The notes under the pieces are model-generated. The model was not told where the DNA came from. It saw nothing but the letters and a program-made list of their open reading frames with translations, and searched no databases. This document shows, piece by piece, positions 40,176-50,218 of a DNA stretch of 64,000 nucleotides (the stretch's first letter is position 1; each line of letters begins with the position of its first letter). The stretch comes from Wolbachia endosymbiont of Encarsia formosa (GTDB taxonomy: Bacteria > Pseudomonadota > Alphaproteobacteria > Rickettsiales > Anaplasmataceae), in NCBI RefSeq assembly GCF_039540065.1, contig NZ_CP154278.1:124001-188000 (forward strand), written 5' to 3'. A program made the position numbers and the translations under genes.

Positions 40176-40435
40176 TCAACGCATGAATGTCAGCCATACT
40201 ATGTAAATGTATCAAACATTTCACATACCCTGTACGCTCAATTTGACCACCTATATTCCTTTTACTTCTTGGCTTATCTCTTTTTGCATTTCCTTTTGAA
40301 CTTAACAAAGCTTTTCCTTTAACTCATCACCCTCTATCTCTAAAACCTTATTTTCTTACCTATAACTTTTAGCTTAGCTTCCAACTTTTCTATTTTTTGC
40401 TGCAAGTCTTTGTAAAGTTCTAAAAGACTAACCAT
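40176..40435 (-). pseudogene. IS66-type transposase remnant
   Basis: From an ATG at 40433-40435 the minus strand reads MVSLLELYKDLQQKIEKLEA, the coiled-coil start of an IS66-like transposase. After frameshifts it continues as SSKGNAKRDKPRSKRNIGGQ, matching the Ser/Lys/Pro-rich linker ending GGQ-x-x-x-x-GY of this family. The catalytic DDE part is absent. It is heavily decayed, and no terminal repeats are visible. Confidence 0.55.
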
Positions 40436-40516
40436 GTTACCTCACTTTTACGATTGGTTTTTATCTTATTTCATCTACCTATTTTGTTGCTTCAATGAAT
40501 GGGTGAATAAAGCATT

Positions 40517-41287
40517 TCATGCACTGTCCTTCACTTGTTCTGCTTGATAGTCAATACTGCTTTCGCTTATATTAGCACTAGAGTATTCTTCATCGTCAAC
40601 ATACTCTTTTAGGACATATCCTCTACCCCAAACGGTTTCTATGTGGCTTATTCCATCATTTGCACTTTCAAGTTTTTTACGTAATTTACACATAAAAACA
40701 TCAACTATTTTGTTGTCTGAAGGTTCGTCCAAGCCATTGTAAAGATGGTTTAAAAACATTTCTTTTGTCAACACTGCTCCTTTACGCAATGCCAGCAATT
40801 CTATCATGGAATACTCTTTGTTAGTAAGGTGAACTGTTTTGCCTTTTACCTCAACAATCCTGTGATCAAAATTGATATTTATATTACCAATCTTTATCAC
40901 TGATTCGGGATGACCTTTAGTACGTCGGACTATGGCCTTAATTCGAGCTAATAATTCGCTCTTGTGAAATGGCTTGGTTAAGTAATCGTCGGCACCATAC
41001 CCAAGTCCTTTAGCTTTATGGTTGGCAGCAGAGATACACGAAAGTATTAAAACAGGAACTTTGATTTTTGCACTTCTTAATCTTAACAGTATATCATATC
41101 CATCAATATCACCAGGAAGGTGTATATCTAGAATAACTAGATCGTAATAGTCTCCACCCGAGGAAACCATATTATTGTTATAATCTTGTGCAGAAGTAAC
41201 AACGTCGCAAAAATGTCCATCAGAAGTTAAGGCATTAACTACGGTCTTTGCACTTACTTGATCATCTTCAATTAATAATATACGCAT
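40517..41287 (-). CDS. ctrA: Cell-cycle response regulator CtrA
   Basis: CtrA is the OmpR-type master regulator of alphaproteobacterial cell cycle and development. The 256 residues have a receiver domain with phospho-acceptor D54 (VILDIHLPG) and acidic pocket EDD at 7-9. The C-terminal winged helix is very close to other CtrA proteins (LTKEMFLNHLYNGLDEPSD, then ETVWGRGYVL). A 30-residue acidic tail ending KDSA may play the part of the proteolysis tag at the CtrA C-terminus. The gene stands alone, and a TTAA-N7-TTAA site lies 100 bases upstream, consistent with autoregulation. The ClpX and ClpP genes that degrade CtrA in relatives are at 55258-57176. Confidence 0.94.
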   Translation of the reverse strand: MRILLIEDDQVSAKTVVNALTSDGHFCDVVTSAQDYNNNMVSSGGDYYDLVILDIHLPGDIDGYDILLRLRSAKIKVPVLILSCISAANHKAKGLGYGADDYLTKPFHKSELLARIKAIVRRTKGHPESVIKIGNININFDHRIVEVKGKTVHLTNKEYSMIELLALRKGAVLTKEMFLNHLYNGLDEPSDNKIVDVFMCKLRKKLESANDGISHIETVWGRGYVLKEYVDDEEYSSANISESSIDYQAEQVKDSA

Positions 41288-41609
41288 ATTTTACACCCCA
41301 TAAATAATTTATAATTTTAGTAATATATATAACCAAGGAAAGTAACAAATCAAATTTTTATTAATGAATAATAGAAATTACACTTATTAATTAATAGTTA
41401 ATATGTCGTTCCAAAATTATACAAATAGATCTAAAATACAATAGATATACTATAATAATACTATTTTTAGTAAATATTGAATAGAAGCTATTTTATTAAA
41501 AGAATACTTAGGTTAATAGATATTTAAACTATTTTATACTTCTATGTTATATTTTTAATTTACTTATTCTACAGTTTTAAATTATAAGTAATACTTTCAG
41601 GAATATTTA
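41288..41609. other. AT-rich divergent promoter region of ctrA and gpsA
   Basis: No open frame of interest lies in these 322 bases. Composition is very AT-rich. A CtrA-box-like TTAA-N7-TTAA is at 41387-41401. Promoters for the divergent neighbours are expected here but cannot be picked out reliably. Confidence 0.5.
41387..41401. promoter_or_regulatory. Candidate CtrA-binding site
   Basis: TTAA-TTAATAG-TTAA matches the TTAA-N7-TTAA full-site consensus exactly, 100 bases upstream of the ctrA start. In an AT-rich genome such a match can arise by chance. Confidence 0.35.
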
Positions 41610-42587
41610 GTGGTAATATCAGTTTTAGGTGCTGGCGCATGGGGTACAGCAATTGCGATTTCATTAAGTAGTAAGAAAAATGTAATTTTGTGGACTCGCA
41701 ATAAGGCCATGTTTGAATCAATTAAAGAGAAAAGAGAAAGTGACAAGCTACCTGATTGTCCAATTTCTGATAATGTATCAGTAAAATTAGCTATTGAAGA
41801 TGCAGTGAATGCTTCAGTAATAATTCTAGCTGTTCCCACTCAGTCTCTAAGGGAGATATGTCATCAATTGAATGATTGTAACCTAAAAAAAAATGTAGCA
41901 ATAATTTTGGCTTGTAAGGGAATAGAAAAATCTACATTAAAATTACCTAGTGAAGTAGTCAATGAAGTTTTACCTAATAATCCTCTTGCTATTTTTTCTG
42001 GTCCTAGCTTTGCTATAGAAGTTGCAAGAAAATTACCATATTCGATGGTTCTTGCATGTCAAAATGAAGTATTAGGTTTAAAATTAGTATCAGAGCTACA
42101 GCAAGAAAATATTAAATTGTACCTTAGTAGCGATGTTATAGGAATACAGGTTTGTGCAGCGTTAAAGAATGTTTTTGCTATAGCATGTGGGGTTGTTCTA
42201 GGTAGGTTTGGGTTTAATGCTCATGCAGCATTAATTACGAAAAGTATGAGTGAAATTAAGGCTTTATACTCAGCAAAAGTTGGTGACGGCAATGTAGATA
42301 TAAATACACTACTTGGACCAGCATGCTTAGGCGATTTGGTTGTGACATGCACATCATTAAATTCAAGAAATCTATCTTTTGGATCTAAAGTAGCTAATAG
42401 TAATGGTTCTAGTGCTCAGAAGATTTTATCAGAAGGTAAGTCGGTAATTGAAGGTTTTAACACTGCTAAGTCTGCATTTGATTTAGCAGAAAAGCTAAAG
42501 ATAAAAATGCCCATATGTGAAGCGATCTATAGATTGCTATATGAAAATACTTCTATAGAAGATACTATTTCTGTTCTTGTAAATTAG
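41610..42587 (+). CDS. gpsA: Glycerol-3-phosphate dehydrogenase [NAD(P)+]
   Basis: GpsA makes sn-glycerol-3-phosphate from DHAP for phospholipid synthesis. The 325 residues match the family and begin at GTG, with CAGGAA before it. The dinucleotide motif VLGAGAWGTA is at 5-14, IFSGPSFAIEVA is the substrate-side signature, and the catalytic Lys is in CAALKNVFAIACG. It is followed 19 bases later by pgpA, which acts in the same lipid pathway. Confidence 0.95.
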   Translation: MVISVLGAGAWGTAIAISLSSKKNVILWTRNKAMFESIKEKRESDKLPDCPISDNVSVKLAIEDAVNASVIILAVPTQSLREICHQLNDCNLKKNVAIILACKGIEKSTLKLPSEVVNEVLPNNPLAIFSGPSFAIEVARKLPYSMVLACQNEVLGLKLVSELQQENIKLYLSSDVIGIQVCAALKNVFAIACGVVLGRFGFNAHAALITKSMSEIKALYSAKVGDGNVDINTLLGPACLGDLVVTCTSLNSRNLSFGSKVANSNGSSAQKILSEGKSVIEGFNTAKSAFDLAEKLKIKMPICEAIYRLLYENTSIEDTISVLVN

Positions 42588-42606
42588 TTTTATATTTCGG
42601 TATATT

Positions 42607-43089
42607 GTGAAATTTTTATATAAATTAATATCAACATGGTGGCTATCTGGCACGGTAAAACACATGCCAGGTACTATAGGCAGCTTGGCTGCTTACCCAA
42701 TTGTTCCTATATTACTCAATGACAGAATTTTAGGTACAGCAATTATTTTTTTTTTATTCTTAGTTGGATTATGGTCTACAGGCAATTATATACAACATTA
42801 CAAAGCTCCGCATGATCCAAAAGAGGTAGTAATTGATGAAGTAGTTGGTCAATTGCTGACAGTACTTCTAGTTTCAATATTATTAGAACAAGAAATGAAT
42901 AGCTCTGTATTGTTGGTGTGCTTTTTCTCCTTTAGGTTTTTTGATATAATAAAAGTGTGGCCTATAAATTTGATTGATAAAAATACAAAAGGTCCTTTAG
43001 GTATTATGCTAGATGATGTTGTATCTGCAATTTTAGCCTTTGTTTTTATAGGAGCCTTTTATTGTTTATTGTTGGTTTATGCAGAATAA
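42607..43089 (+). CDS. pgpA: Phosphatidylglycerophosphatase A
   Basis: PgpA dephosphorylates phosphatidylglycerophosphate to phosphatidylglycerol. The 160 residues include the conserved MPGTIGSLAAYP at about 20-31, DEVVGQ and LDDVVSAILA, with several hydrophobic helices as expected. The start is GTG. It sits between gpsA (19-base gap) and a GNAT gene it overlaps by 11 bases, making a small lipid-synthesis operon. Confidence 0.93.
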   Translation: MKFLYKLISTWWLSGTVKHMPGTIGSLAAYPIVPILLNDRILGTAIIFFLFLVGLWSTGNYIQHYKAPHDPKEVVIDEVVGQLLTVLLVSILLEQEMNSSVLLVCFFSFRFFDIIKVWPINLIDKNTKGPLGIMLDDVVSAILAFVFIGAFYCLLLVYAE

Positions 43090-43870
43090 AAAAATTTGTT
43101 ATTCAAGCTTAATTATTCAGAACCTAAAGGATTATATACTTTATGCAACGAATTTGTCCAAGTGGGAAATACATGACGAATTTGATAATGTTATATTTAC
43201 AGTAAATGGTACCAGAGAATCGTTATTTAATTTTGTGTTTTGTGAAGATCAATGTACTGAGCTTTCCATATACAGAACTCTAAATTATCTCAAAGCACGA
43301 AATATAGAAGCAACATGGATAATAAGTCCACGTATAAAAATAGGGGGTATTTTAGAAAAATGCGAAATAAAACACGTTAGCACACCAAAAAAAGTTTTAC
43401 TCAATATAAAAGATTATTTTTTGTCTGATGATGCTGTTCCAAATTTGAAGTTCAATGTTGTAAATAGTAGTGAGCTCTTAGAGCAATTAGATTTACACAC
43501 TTCTAAAATTTTTTATCATAGAATTAGTATTGTTAGCACATTTTTTCGCCAATTATCGAATTATGATGATAAGAGCTCAAGGTTAAGATTTTTTCTTGTA
43601 ATGCTAAATAACGAAATTGTTGGAACATGCGGTCTTTATATTCAAGACAGCATAGCTGGTTTTTATAGTGATGGAGTTTTACCAATTTACAGGGGTCGTG
43701 GAATAGGAACTCAAATGGTTCTAGAAAGAATAAAGATAGCTAGGCAATTTGAATGCAAATACATAGTAGCACATTGCATGAAACCTTCTGTAAACCTTTA
43801 TAAAAGATTAGGCTTTAGGGTATTGGGCAATCTTCACTTATATACCTCTTCAGTACAATCTCTTTGCTAA
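43079..43870 (+). CDS. GNAT family N-acetyltransferase
   Basis: The C-terminal 100 residues of this 263-residue protein are a GNAT domain. LPIYRGRGIGTQMVLERIKI holds the acetyl-CoA motif R-G-x-G-I-G, and KPSVNLYKRLGF is the usual final motif. The first 150 residues resemble no family I know and may recognise the substrate. The 11-base overlap with pgpA implies co-translation. The substrate is unknown. Confidence 0.85.
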   Translation: MQNKKICYSSLIIQNLKDYILYATNLSKWEIHDEFDNVIFTVNGTRESLFNFVFCEDQCTELSIYRTLNYLKARNIEATWIISPRIKIGGILEKCEIKHVSTPKKVLLNIKDYFLSDDAVPNLKFNVVNSSELLEQLDLHTSKIFYHRISIVSTFFRQLSNYDDKSSRLRFFLVMLNNEIVGTCGLYIQDSIAGFYSDGVLPIYRGRGIGTQMVLERIKIARQFECKYIVAHCMKPSVNLYKRLGFRVLGNLHLYTSSVQSLC

Positions 43871-43905
43871 GAGGTTATAAATTTTTATATTTGTTTTAGA
43901 ATGCT

Positions 43906-45042
43906 ATGTTTTTTTTGTATGAAATAGTTTTACTACTAATTCTAGTATTCTTCTTTTTCTCATATTCTAAATTAAAAATTAGTAATAAGATTAAGGACTT
44001 ACAACATCAAAATGTTATCATAAATAATTTAATAGATACTGTGAATGATGGATTTTATATTTGGGACGCAAAAAAACGTATAGAAAAATTTTCTCCCAAT
44101 TTACTAATTTTGCTTAATACTGTTTTTTATTCATTTAATGAGTTTGTAAATTTTTTTGAGCAATCAGAAAGCTTAATTAAAAGTTTTGCTGAGGCAAAGG
44201 AAATAAATAAATCTTTTACTCTAGATTTAAAGTCAAAAGACAGTGAGGTTTATTGCACATGTTATGGTAGAAGCATAATAGATTATTCTAATAACGTGAT
44301 TGGTGTGTTGTTATGGATAAGGAATATCTCAGATTATAAGATAAAAGCTAACGAACTTGAGTTAGAAAATAGTAAGCTTATGCAAGAATTGGAGAACTAT
44401 AAAAAAATTTTTGACTCTTTACCATTTCCAATACTGAAGCACAATAAGAATAAAAAAGTAAGGTTTTATAACTTATTTTATGATAAATATATAGGCAGCT
44501 CTAAAAAATTTACTGTTGCGAGTGGATCCTATAACGTAAAACCAGGAGAGTGTGTAATAACTTACAAGAACGAACCTAAGGTTTTTAATTTTGTTGAAGT
44601 TCCAATGCAAAATTCTAATAGCATAGTAATGTATGGAAAAGATATTAGTGATGAAAAAAAATTACATACTGAGCTAAGCAATTGTTTATCTGCACAAGAA
44701 AGTTTGCTTGAGAAGCTATCGATTGCTGTAGCGATATATAGTAAGGATCAAAAGCTAAAATTTTATAATAACGCTTTTATAAAAACTTTTCAGTTTGATC
44801 CAAAATTTTTGGAGTCTTATCCAACTTATCACGAGATTATGCTTCACCTATTTGAATCTAAAAAGCTTTTAGGAAAAAATGATTTTCAAACTATTAATAA
44901 TCAAAGACATGAGTTGTTCAAAAGATTACTAGAATCATATGGTGAAACAATACATTTCATGAACGGAAGAATGTTTAGAGTATTAACAATACCCTATGCT
45001 TCAGAGGGTCTACTATTTTCTTACGAAGAGTGCCAGAAATAA
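43906..45042 (+). CDS. Membrane PAS-domain sensor lacking a kinase domain
   Basis: The 378-residue protein starts with one transmembrane helix (FLYEIVLLLILVFFFF) and then has about three PAS-like domains (near 35-135, 165-250 and 270-375), joined by a coiled coil at about 145-165. It closely resembles the N-terminal half of alphaproteobacterial multi-PAS sensor kinases. It stops at LLFSYEECQK, just where other members continue into a fourth PAS and the HisKA and ATPase domains. No kinase fragment follows before sdhB, so it is a natural short form or an old truncation. It may sense or scaffold without phosphorylating. Confidence 0.75.
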   Translation: MFFLYEIVLLLILVFFFFSYSKLKISNKIKDLQHQNVIINNLIDTVNDGFYIWDAKKRIEKFSPNLLILLNTVFYSFNEFVNFFEQSESLIKSFAEAKEINKSFTLDLKSKDSEVYCTCYGRSIIDYSNNVIGVLLWIRNISDYKIKANELELENSKLMQELENYKKIFDSLPFPILKHNKNKKVRFYNLFYDKYIGSSKKFTVASGSYNVKPGECVITYKNEPKVFNFVEVPMQNSNSIVMYGKDISDEKKLHTELSNCLSAQESLLEKLSIAVAIYSKDQKLKFYNNAFIKTFQFDPKFLESYPTYHEIMLHLFESKKLLGKNDFQTINNQRHELFKRLLESYGETIHFMNGRMFRVLTIPYASEGLLFSYEECQK

Positions 45043-45045
45043 CAC

Positions 45046-45834
45046 TCAAATTCCTCCTATCTCTACCATAAGCTGTTTTACTTTCGCTATCGCTTTTGCT
45101 GGGTTAAGACCTTTCGGGCAGGTTTTTGTACAATTCATTATTGTATGACAACGATACAGCTTAAATGGGTCGTTTAAAGAAGCAAGTCTTTCTTCTTTCT
45201 TATTATCACGACTGTCAGCAATCCATCTATAAGCTTGCAGTAATATCGCTGGCCCTAAAAATTTATCACCATTCCACCAATAGCTTGGGCAACCAGTCGA
45301 ACAGCAAGCACATAGTATACAATCAGACAGACCATCCAATTTTTTTCTATCTTCAGGAGATTGAAAGTATTCTTTATTTTGTAAGGCAGATTTATCTGTT
45401 TGTAACCAAGGTTTAATCGATTTGTATTGCTCATAAAATTGGCTTAGATCTGGAACTAGATCCTTTACTATATACATATGAGGTAGTGGATATATTTTTA
45501 CTTCACCTTTTATATCATGTATAGATTTAGTGCATGCGAGAGTGTTGGTACCATCAATATTCATTGCACAAGATCCGCATATTCCTTCTCTGCAAGAGCG
45601 TCTAAAAGTTAAGGTTGAATCTATTTCATCCTTTATTTTTATTAATGCATCAAGTACCATAGGGCCACAATTATCCATATCGATAAAAAATGTGTCTATT
45701 CTTGGATTTTTATCATCATCAGCAGACCAACGATAAATTTGAAATCTTCTAATATTTTTTGCTCCAGTAGGAGTAGGATAAACCTTGCCCTTTTTATTAA
45801 CTTTAGAATTTTTTGGTAAAGAAAACTGAACCAT
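45046..45834 (-). CDS. sdhB: Succinate dehydrogenase iron-sulfur subunit
   Basis: SdhB carries the three Fe-S clusters that link SdhA to the membrane quinone site. The [2Fe-2S] ligands are in [21 protein letters not shown] (part), and the two four-Cys motifs [12 protein letters not shown] and [14 protein letters not shown] serve the other clusters. The 262 residues are typical. sdhA is about 20 kb away and no sdhCD is near. It is convergent with the PAS sensor, four bases apart. Confidence 0.96.
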   Translation of the reverse strand: MVQFSLPKNSKVNKKGKVYPTPTGAKNIRRFQIYRWSADDDKNPRIDTFFIDMDNCGPMVLDALIKIKDEIDSTLTFRRSCREGICGSCAMNIDGTNTLACTKSIHDIKGEVKIYPLPHMYIVKDLVPDLSQFYEQYKSIKPWLQTDKSALQNKEYFQSPEDRKKLDGLSDCILCACCSTGCPSYWWNGDKFLGPAILLQAYRWIADSRDNKKEERLASLNDPFKLYRCHTIMNCTKTCPKGLNPAKAIAKVKQLMVEIGGI

Positions 45835-45888
45835 ATTGCTTACCTTTTACAGCTAAAACCCCTTTTTTGTAAATAACATATTTTGGTA

Positions 45889-46347
45889 TTATCTACCATA
45901 CTTTTCCTTTTCAAATTCAAGCAAAGCTAAAATCTTGCTCTCTAAACTTTTCATTATAATTTCTTCATCTTCTTTTTGATGATCATAGCCAAGTAAATGC
46001 AGCAATCCATGAACTAACATGTGTGCAGTGTGAGTGAGGATAGATATACAGTACTCATGAGACTCTCTTTCTATTGTATCTACTGCAATTGCTATGTCTC
46101 CTAGATCACATTCACTAGATAACTGTTCGCATGGAAATGATAGTACATTAGTTGGCTTATCTATTTCTCTAAACTTAAGATTAAGTTGATGTAGCAAGTT
46201 ATCATCAGCGAGAGCTATTGATATATTTGGTTTATAATGATCTATTTTTAATTCTTTTAGAGAAGCATTAATAATATTTAATACAAAACTCTGTGGGTCC
46301 TTCGTAATACTATGCCACCTATTATCAAGAATATTTACTTCTAACAT
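45889..46347 (-). CDS. ybeY: Endoribonuclease YbeY
   Basis: YbeY is a zinc-dependent endonuclease for 16S rRNA 3'-end maturation and ribosome quality control. The family signature H-x3-H-x5-H is intact in [11 protein letters not shown] at about 115-125. The protein has 152 residues, within the normal range. It overlaps the upstream EVE gene by seven bases, so ftsZ, the EVE gene and ybeY form one tightly packed transcript. Confidence 0.94.
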   Translation of the reverse strand: MLEVNILDNRWHSITKDPQSFVLNIINASLKELKIDHYKPNISIALADDNLLHQLNLKFREIDKPTNVLSFPCEQLSSECDLGDIAIAVDTIERESHEYCISILTHTAHMLVHGLLHLLGYDHQKEDEEIIMKSLESKILALLEFEKEKYGR

Positions 46348-46739
46348 TCGCTCATCCTTATTATTTTATTCCACTCAGTCTCTAAAACCGGAGAAACTGA
46401 TAAACGTGACTGTTTTAATATAACCATATTTTTCAAAAGTGGGTTTTGTTTTATACTGTTTAACGTCACCTGGTTACTTAAAGGTTTCAAAAGTTTTACA
46501 TTCACTAATCCAAATTTGGAATTATAAACATGATAATACTCCTTTAATACTTCAACTATTCCAAGTATAACTTTCTCTTTACCTGTATGATAAAAAAATG
46601 CAAGATCGCCTAATTTCATAGCTCTCATGTAATTTTGAGCTTGATAATTGCGTACACCATTCCACTGCGTCACCTGCTCCTTTTCCATTTTTTGCCACGA
46701 GTATTCACTTGGTTCTGACTTGAGTAGCCAAAATTGCAT
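46341..46739 (-). CDS. EVE-domain protein
   Basis: The 132 residues form a single EVE domain, a PUA-related fold. The signature is clear: [15 protein letters not shown] at the start, [16 protein letters not shown] and [11 protein letters not shown] proteins bind modified bases in DNA or RNA, and their roles are mostly unproven. The start codon shares one base with the ftsZ stop (TAATG), and the gene overlaps ybeY by seven bases. Confidence 0.92.
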   Translation of the reverse strand: MQFWLLKSEPSEYSWQKMEKEQVTQWNGVRNYQAQNYMRAMKLGDLAFFYHTGKEKVILGIVEVLKEYYHVYNSKFGLVNVKLLKPLSNQVTLNSIKQNPLLKNMVILKQSRLSVSPVLETEWNKIIRMSEC

Positions 46740-47923
46740 TATTTTTTTCTTCTTAGATAAGCTGGTATATCATAAACATTGCTGCCCCACTTAACCCTTT
46801 CGTTTGTTTGCTCAGTTGAAGCATATTCTTTTGTTTCTGATATTGGAATTTGATTATAAGGCCATTTAAAATTTTTTTCCTCTGCTGGGATCTTGTTTTG
46901 ATTAACAGATGAATTGTTGTTACAGCTATCAATGCCAGTTGCAAGAACAGAAACTCTAACTCTTCCCTCCATCGCCTGATCAAAAGTGGCACCAAATATT
47001 ATATTTGCGTTTTCATCTACTTCTTCACGCACTCTATTGGCTGCAGAATCAACCTCAAATAGAGTCATATCTCCACCACCAGTAATATTAATTAATATTC
47101 CTTGTGCACCTTTCATTGATACATTATCAAGTAATGGATTAGATATCGCAGCCTCTGCAGCACTAATTGCCCTATCTTCTCCTTCTGCCTCTCCAGTACC
47201 AATCATTGCTTTACCCATCTCACTCATTACTGTTTCTATATCAGCAAAATCAAGGTTAATAAGCCCTGGCATAACCATCAGATCAGTTACTCCTCTTATG
47301 CCAATATGCAGAACATTATCGGCGAGTTGAAATGCGTCAGCAAATGTAGTTTTCTCATTAGCAATTCTAAATAAATTTTGATTGGGAATGACAATAAGTG
47401 TATCTACGTATTTTTGCAACTCTTCAAGTCCAAGTTCTGCAATGCGCATACGTCGCACACCTTCAAAACCGAACGGCTTAGTTACAACTCCAACAGTCAG
47501 TATCTTTTTTTCTTTTGCTCCTTTATCTTTAACTACCGCTCTTGCTTCTCTGGCTGCTTTTGCAATTACCGGTGCAGCACCTGTTCCAGTACCACCACCC
47601 ATCCCTGCTGTGATAAAGAGCATATGGCTATCTTTTATATGCACCATAATTTCATCGATTGATTCTTCTGCTGCACCTTTGCCAACATCAGGCAAAGCAC
47701 CGGCACCAAGGCCCTTAGTTAAGTTGATACCAAGTTGAATTTTTTTATCACATAATGACTTCTCTAACGCTTGGGCGTCGGTATTTGCTACAACAAAATT
47801 TACCCCTTGTAAATTGGATTGAATCATGTTGTTTACAGCATTTCCACCAGCACCACCCACCCCCACAACGGTAATCCTTGGGTGCAATATGGGTAATTCT
47901 GGTAAACTAAGGTCAATTGACAT
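46739..47923 (-). CDS. ftsZ: Cell division protein FtsZ
   Basis: FtsZ is the tubulin-like GTPase of the division ring. The 394 residues have the GTP-binding tubulin signature GGGTGTG at 109-115 and the N-terminal [11 protein letters not shown] at 21-31. The C-terminus ends [10 protein letters not shown], the conserved peptide that binds division partners. The polar linker (about 320-385) is short. It leads the unit ftsZ-EVE-ybeY; ftsA and ftsQ are not adjacent. Confidence 0.98.
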   Translation of the reverse strand: MSIDLSLPELPILHPRITVVGVGGAGGNAVNNMIQSNLQGVNFVVANTDAQALEKSLCDKKIQLGINLTKGLGAGALPDVGKGAAEESIDEIMVHIKDSHMLFITAGMGGGTGTGAAPVIAKAAREARAVVKDKGAKEKKILTVGVVTKPFGFEGVRRMRIAELGLEELQKYVDTLIVIPNQNLFRIANEKTTFADAFQLADNVLHIGIRGVTDLMVMPGLINLDFADIETVMSEMGKAMIGTGEAEGEDRAISAAEAAISNPLLDNVSMKGAQGILINITGGGDMTLFEVDSAANRVREEVDENANIIFGATFDQAMEGRVRVSVLATGIDSCNNNSSVNQNKIPAEEKNFKWPYNQIPISETKEYASTEQTNERVKWGSNVYDIPAYLRRKK

Positions 47924-48100
47924 TTAAATTACTCAAATATTAGTGAATTCACTTGATAACAAGTTACTGCTTTTTTAACAATATGCAAACACTTTTCATT
48001 TTGACATATGCAAATAGTAAACAAGATTTACTTATTCTTAACATTATTAATCAGTAGGTATAATAATTGTAGGCTTTCAAACAGGAATACTTAGAATGCA

Positions 48101-48139
48101 AAAAAAAATTATGAAAAGGGATAGAAGCCTATCCCTTTT
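48101..48139 (-). terminator. Rho-independent terminator of the 48154 gene
   Basis: AAAAGGGATAG and CTATCCCTTTT form a perfect 11-base-pair stem around the loop at 48125-48128. On the minus strand the stem is followed by CATAA and a run of nine T. It begins 15 bases beyond the stop of the small membrane-protein gene. It is the clearest terminator in the window. Confidence 0.85.
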
Positions 48140-48153
48140 GTTGAAAACATAAT

Positions 48154-48639
48154 TTATGCAGAGGGAGTTTTCACAGGATAAGATATTGATTTAATATTAT
48201 CTATTTGAGTGTTTGGTTCTCCCTCTATGTGCACTGTTTCTTTTGTTTCCTCGATGACTTTACTAGAGGGTTTAACTTCCTCTGATTTACTACTGTTCAT
48301 ATATGCATACACAGGTGCAGTTATTAAAGCTGCTACTGCAGCAAGAACTACCAAACTAGCAATAAGTGGATGAGCAGCTTCAAATGCAGACATTGTAGCA
48401 ATAGCAGGAGTCACAAGTTCTGCAGCCTTTGTTCCAACCGTACCGACGAAAGACGCATAAGCTGGGCTTAAGAAATAAGCAGCTGTAAGTGAAGTTACTA
48501 GTGCAATTGCTGCAAAAGTAGCAGCTGTTTTATACGGATTTTCTTTTACAAGATTCCAACCTTGCACAGAAACTTCTTTAGCTGCTGACCAAATTCCTTT
48601 GTTTGAATATTGCGTTTTTATTGCTTCAAATTTTCCCAT
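48154..48639 (-). CDS. Small Ala-rich two-helix membrane protein
   Basis: I recognise no family for this 161-residue protein. Two hydrophobic Ala-rich helices at about 37-60 and 90-113 (LIASLVVLAAVAALITAP) flank a soluble loop. The C-terminal 45 residues are polar and charged (SEEVKPSSKVIEETKETVH). No signal peptide is evident. It has its own promoter space and a strong terminator, which suggests it is well expressed as a single gene. Confidence 0.7.
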   Translation of the reverse strand: MGKFEAIKTQYSNKGIWSAAKEVSVQGWNLVKENPYKTAATFAAIALVTSLTAAYFLSPAYASFVGTVGTKAAELVTPAIATMSAFEAAHPLIASLVVLAAVAALITAPVYAYMNSSKSEEVKPSSKVIEETKETVHIEGEPNTQIDNIKSISYPVKTPSA

Positions 48640-48737
48640 AACTATACTCCAAAAATATTAAAATTTCATTAAGGGTAGTATATGGCAAAAAAAAGTTTCC
48701 TGTCAAGTAAATTAACTTATTTATACATTCTTATTCT

Positions 48738-50218
48738 TTAATTTAGTGCTTCTGCAATATGTGCTCTTTTTATTTCCTCACTTTTTGCAAGATCTGCAAT
48801 GGTTCTTGCAACTCTTAATATGCGTATGTAGCCTCGATTGGAAATGTAATTTTCTTTCAGTACGTATTTTAGTAATTCTAATCCTTCCTCGTCTGGCTTA
48901 GTTAATGCTTCACCACTTACTTCTGCATTACAATAAATATTCAATTTACTATAACGCTCAGCTTGAATTTTCCTCGCTGCTATCACTCTTTTTCTAATAT
49001 TTTCAGTGCTTTCTCCTTCTGAAGAAATTTCAGGAGAGAGTATACTAACGTTTGGCATTTCAATGCATATGTCTATTCTATCAAGCAAAGGTCCTGATAT
49101 TTTATTTCTATAATCTGTGCCGCATTTGGAGCTTTGTTGCACGATCTACTTGCATCACCTAAGTAACCGCACCTGCAGGGATTCATTGCAGCTATAAGTT
49201 GAAAATTAGCTGGATAAGTAATGTGAGCATTTGCCCTTGCGATAGTGACTTTTCTATCTTCAAGTGGTTGGCGTAGAGAATCAAGCACAAGCCTTGGAAA
49301 TTCAGGTAGCTCGTCAAGAAATAACACACCATTGTGAGCCATGGTAATTTCCCCAGGCTTTGCATTTTTTCCTCCTCCTATCATTGCTGGCATGGAACAT
49401 GAGTGATGAGGTTCACGAAAGGGACGAGTTACTTTAAATGTTTCGTTACCGGCTTTTGTTATGCTAGAGATAATATTAACATCAATCATCTCCTGCTCAG
49501 TCAAATCAGGTAATAGCCCTATAAATCGCTTAGCAAGCATTGATTTTCCAGTACCAGGAGGTCCAACAAGAAGCATATTGTGTCCACCTGCTGCTGCAAT
49601 TTCATCTGCTCTTTTTGCAACAACTTGGCCTTTGATATCTTTCATATCTGAAACTAACCTTTTCTCCTTGGGTACATCACTATAGTTAAAAACTATCGGC
49701 TCAATTAACTGTTCACCTTTAAAAGGTCTGACAATATCGGTTAACTTTTCTATTGCAAGAACCGAAATATTTTCTATCCACGCAGCTTCTATAACATTAC
49801 CTCTTGGGCAGATTATGCCTTTACTTTCTCGTTTTGCATTTATTACTGTTGGAAGTACTCCTGAGATTGGAATAACTCTTCTATCTAGTCCTAGCTCACC
49901 CATTATTATATAAGATTGGACTTTTTCAACTGGTATCACATTCATCACAACAAGTAATCCAACAGCAATAGCTAAATCATAATGACTGCCTTCTTTAAGC
50001 AAATCCGCAGGGGAAAGATTCACTGTGATTCTTTTTGGAGGTAGCAGCAGATTGATTGAGTTTAACGCTGCTCTGATGCGCTCTTTGGACTCTGCAACAG
50101 TTTTATCCGGCAATCCAACAATATTAAAAGCTGGAATACCATTTGCCATGTGAATCTGTACATTAACATTTACTGTGCTGACTCCCTGAAGTGCAACGGT
50201 ATTTATATTTGCAATCAT
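48738..50218 (-). pseudogene. comM: Mg-chelatase-like ATPase ComM, frameshifted
   Basis: The N-terminal part (50218-49073) reads as the YifB/ComM family: a Lon-like domain, then an AAA+ domain with Walker [12 protein letters not shown] and FLDELPEF as the Walker B region. The frame fails after CNKAP at about 49126. The correct continuation, [20 protein letters not shown], is in the next frame and runs to 48738. A lost base in the A-run at 49125-49127 explains it; restoring one A rejoins the two halves into about 490 residues. The rest is well conserved, so the loss is recent, or the base is a sequencing error. ComM is involved in DNA branch migration during transformation in other bacteria. 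Confidence 0.8.
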
